From Syntrophaceae bacterium (GTDB taxonomy: Bacteria; Desulfobacterota; Syntrophia; Syntrophales; UBA2185): DNA of 5,182 nt. The DNA is taken from positions 1-5,182 of the forward strand of contig JAFNGM010000217.1 of the NCBI GenBank assembly GCA_017885225.1, written 5' to 3'. The position numbers were made by a program, and so were the translations under genes. Under the pieces are notes generated by a model. That model made no database searches and was not told where the DNA came from. It saw only the letters and a list, made by a program, of their open reading frames with translations. This document shows positions 5,034 through 5,182 of this stretch, one piece after another. Positions within the stretch are counted from its first letter, which is position 1, and the number at the start of each line of letters is the position of its first letter.

Positions 5034-5182
5034 ATGAAAAAAGTCTTTCAACGTCCTGAAAGCCTGAAAAAAACCCCCTTTCATTACTGCCCTGGTTGCG
5101 GCCACAGCATCATCCACCGGCTCATCACAGAAGTGATCGACGAAATGAATATAAGGGGAATCACGATCGGTGTGCCTCCCGC
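5034..5182 (+). CDS. 2-oxoacid:ferredoxin oxidoreductase beta subunit (TPP-binding), 5' part
   Basis: The first 49 codons are present; the gene runs off the window end. [19 protein letters not shown] opens the protein, and [12 protein letters not shown] (19-30) is the hallmark of the beta subunit, where the CPGCGH motif lies at the TPP/cluster end. The ITIGVPPA at the edge is the start of the conserved block leading to a cysteine in related proteins. It begins 30 bp after the alpha-subunit stop, with AAGGA (5018-5022) eleven bases before the ATG. A gamma-subunit gene would be expected next. Confidence 0.9.
   Translation, partial: MKKVFQRPESLKKTPFHYCPGCGHSIIHRLITEVIDEMNIRGITIGVPP

Overview
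The window looks like a piece of chromosome from an anaerobic bacterium, most likely a Desulfobacterota/Syntrophobacterales-type deltaproteobacterium. That is an inference from one thing: the right end carries a 2-oxoacid:ferredoxin oxidoreductase operon (ferredoxin-like subunit, VorB-like alpha subunit, start of the TPP-binding beta subunit). No taxonomic marker is present, so the lineage is tentative.

Left third (1-1984): an intact tRNA-Leu(CAA) with its own promoter is followed by a small genomic islet. A 72-bp stretch running from the anticodon stem to just past the CCA end of the tRNA is repeated 1841 bp downstream with four mismatches, as expected for attL/attR of an element inserted in a tRNA gene. 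Between the repeats lie only two genes, both on the minus strand and overlapping by ATGA: an AbiEi-type winged-helix antitoxin and an AbiEii-type nucleotidyltransferase toxin. No integrase is present. A large inverted repeat covers the likely leaderless promoter of the pair, which fits autorepression by the antitoxin. Five degenerate 12-bp tandem repeats lie between the left repeat and the toxin gene.

Middle (2023-3597): an AT-richer minus-strand unit ends in a strong intrinsic terminator (2023-2059). It holds, in transcription order, the C-terminal remnant of a caspase-like (peptidase C14) gene, a secreted DUF4384 protein with an N-terminal SHS2/FlgT-like region, and a CHAP/NlpC-like cysteine hydrolase. 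The last two genes are in the same reading frame and separated by one TAA and two codons. The hydrolase has no signal peptide of its own, so a split gene, readthrough or translational coupling are all possible. A promoter-like sequence lies inside the caspase remnant.

Right third (3719-5182): the plus-strand 2-oxoacid:ferredoxin oxidoreductase operon. Its subunits would together oxidise a branched-chain or other 2-oxoacid to the acyl-CoA and pass electrons to ferredoxin. The beta subunit runs off the window end.

The divergent gap 3593-3718 holds only weak promoter-like and hairpin signals. The stretch 1985-2022 holds nothing I can name. The strongest leads are the integrase-less AbiE islet with its tRNA-derived ends and operator, and the decayed caspase-DUF4384-hydrolase module.
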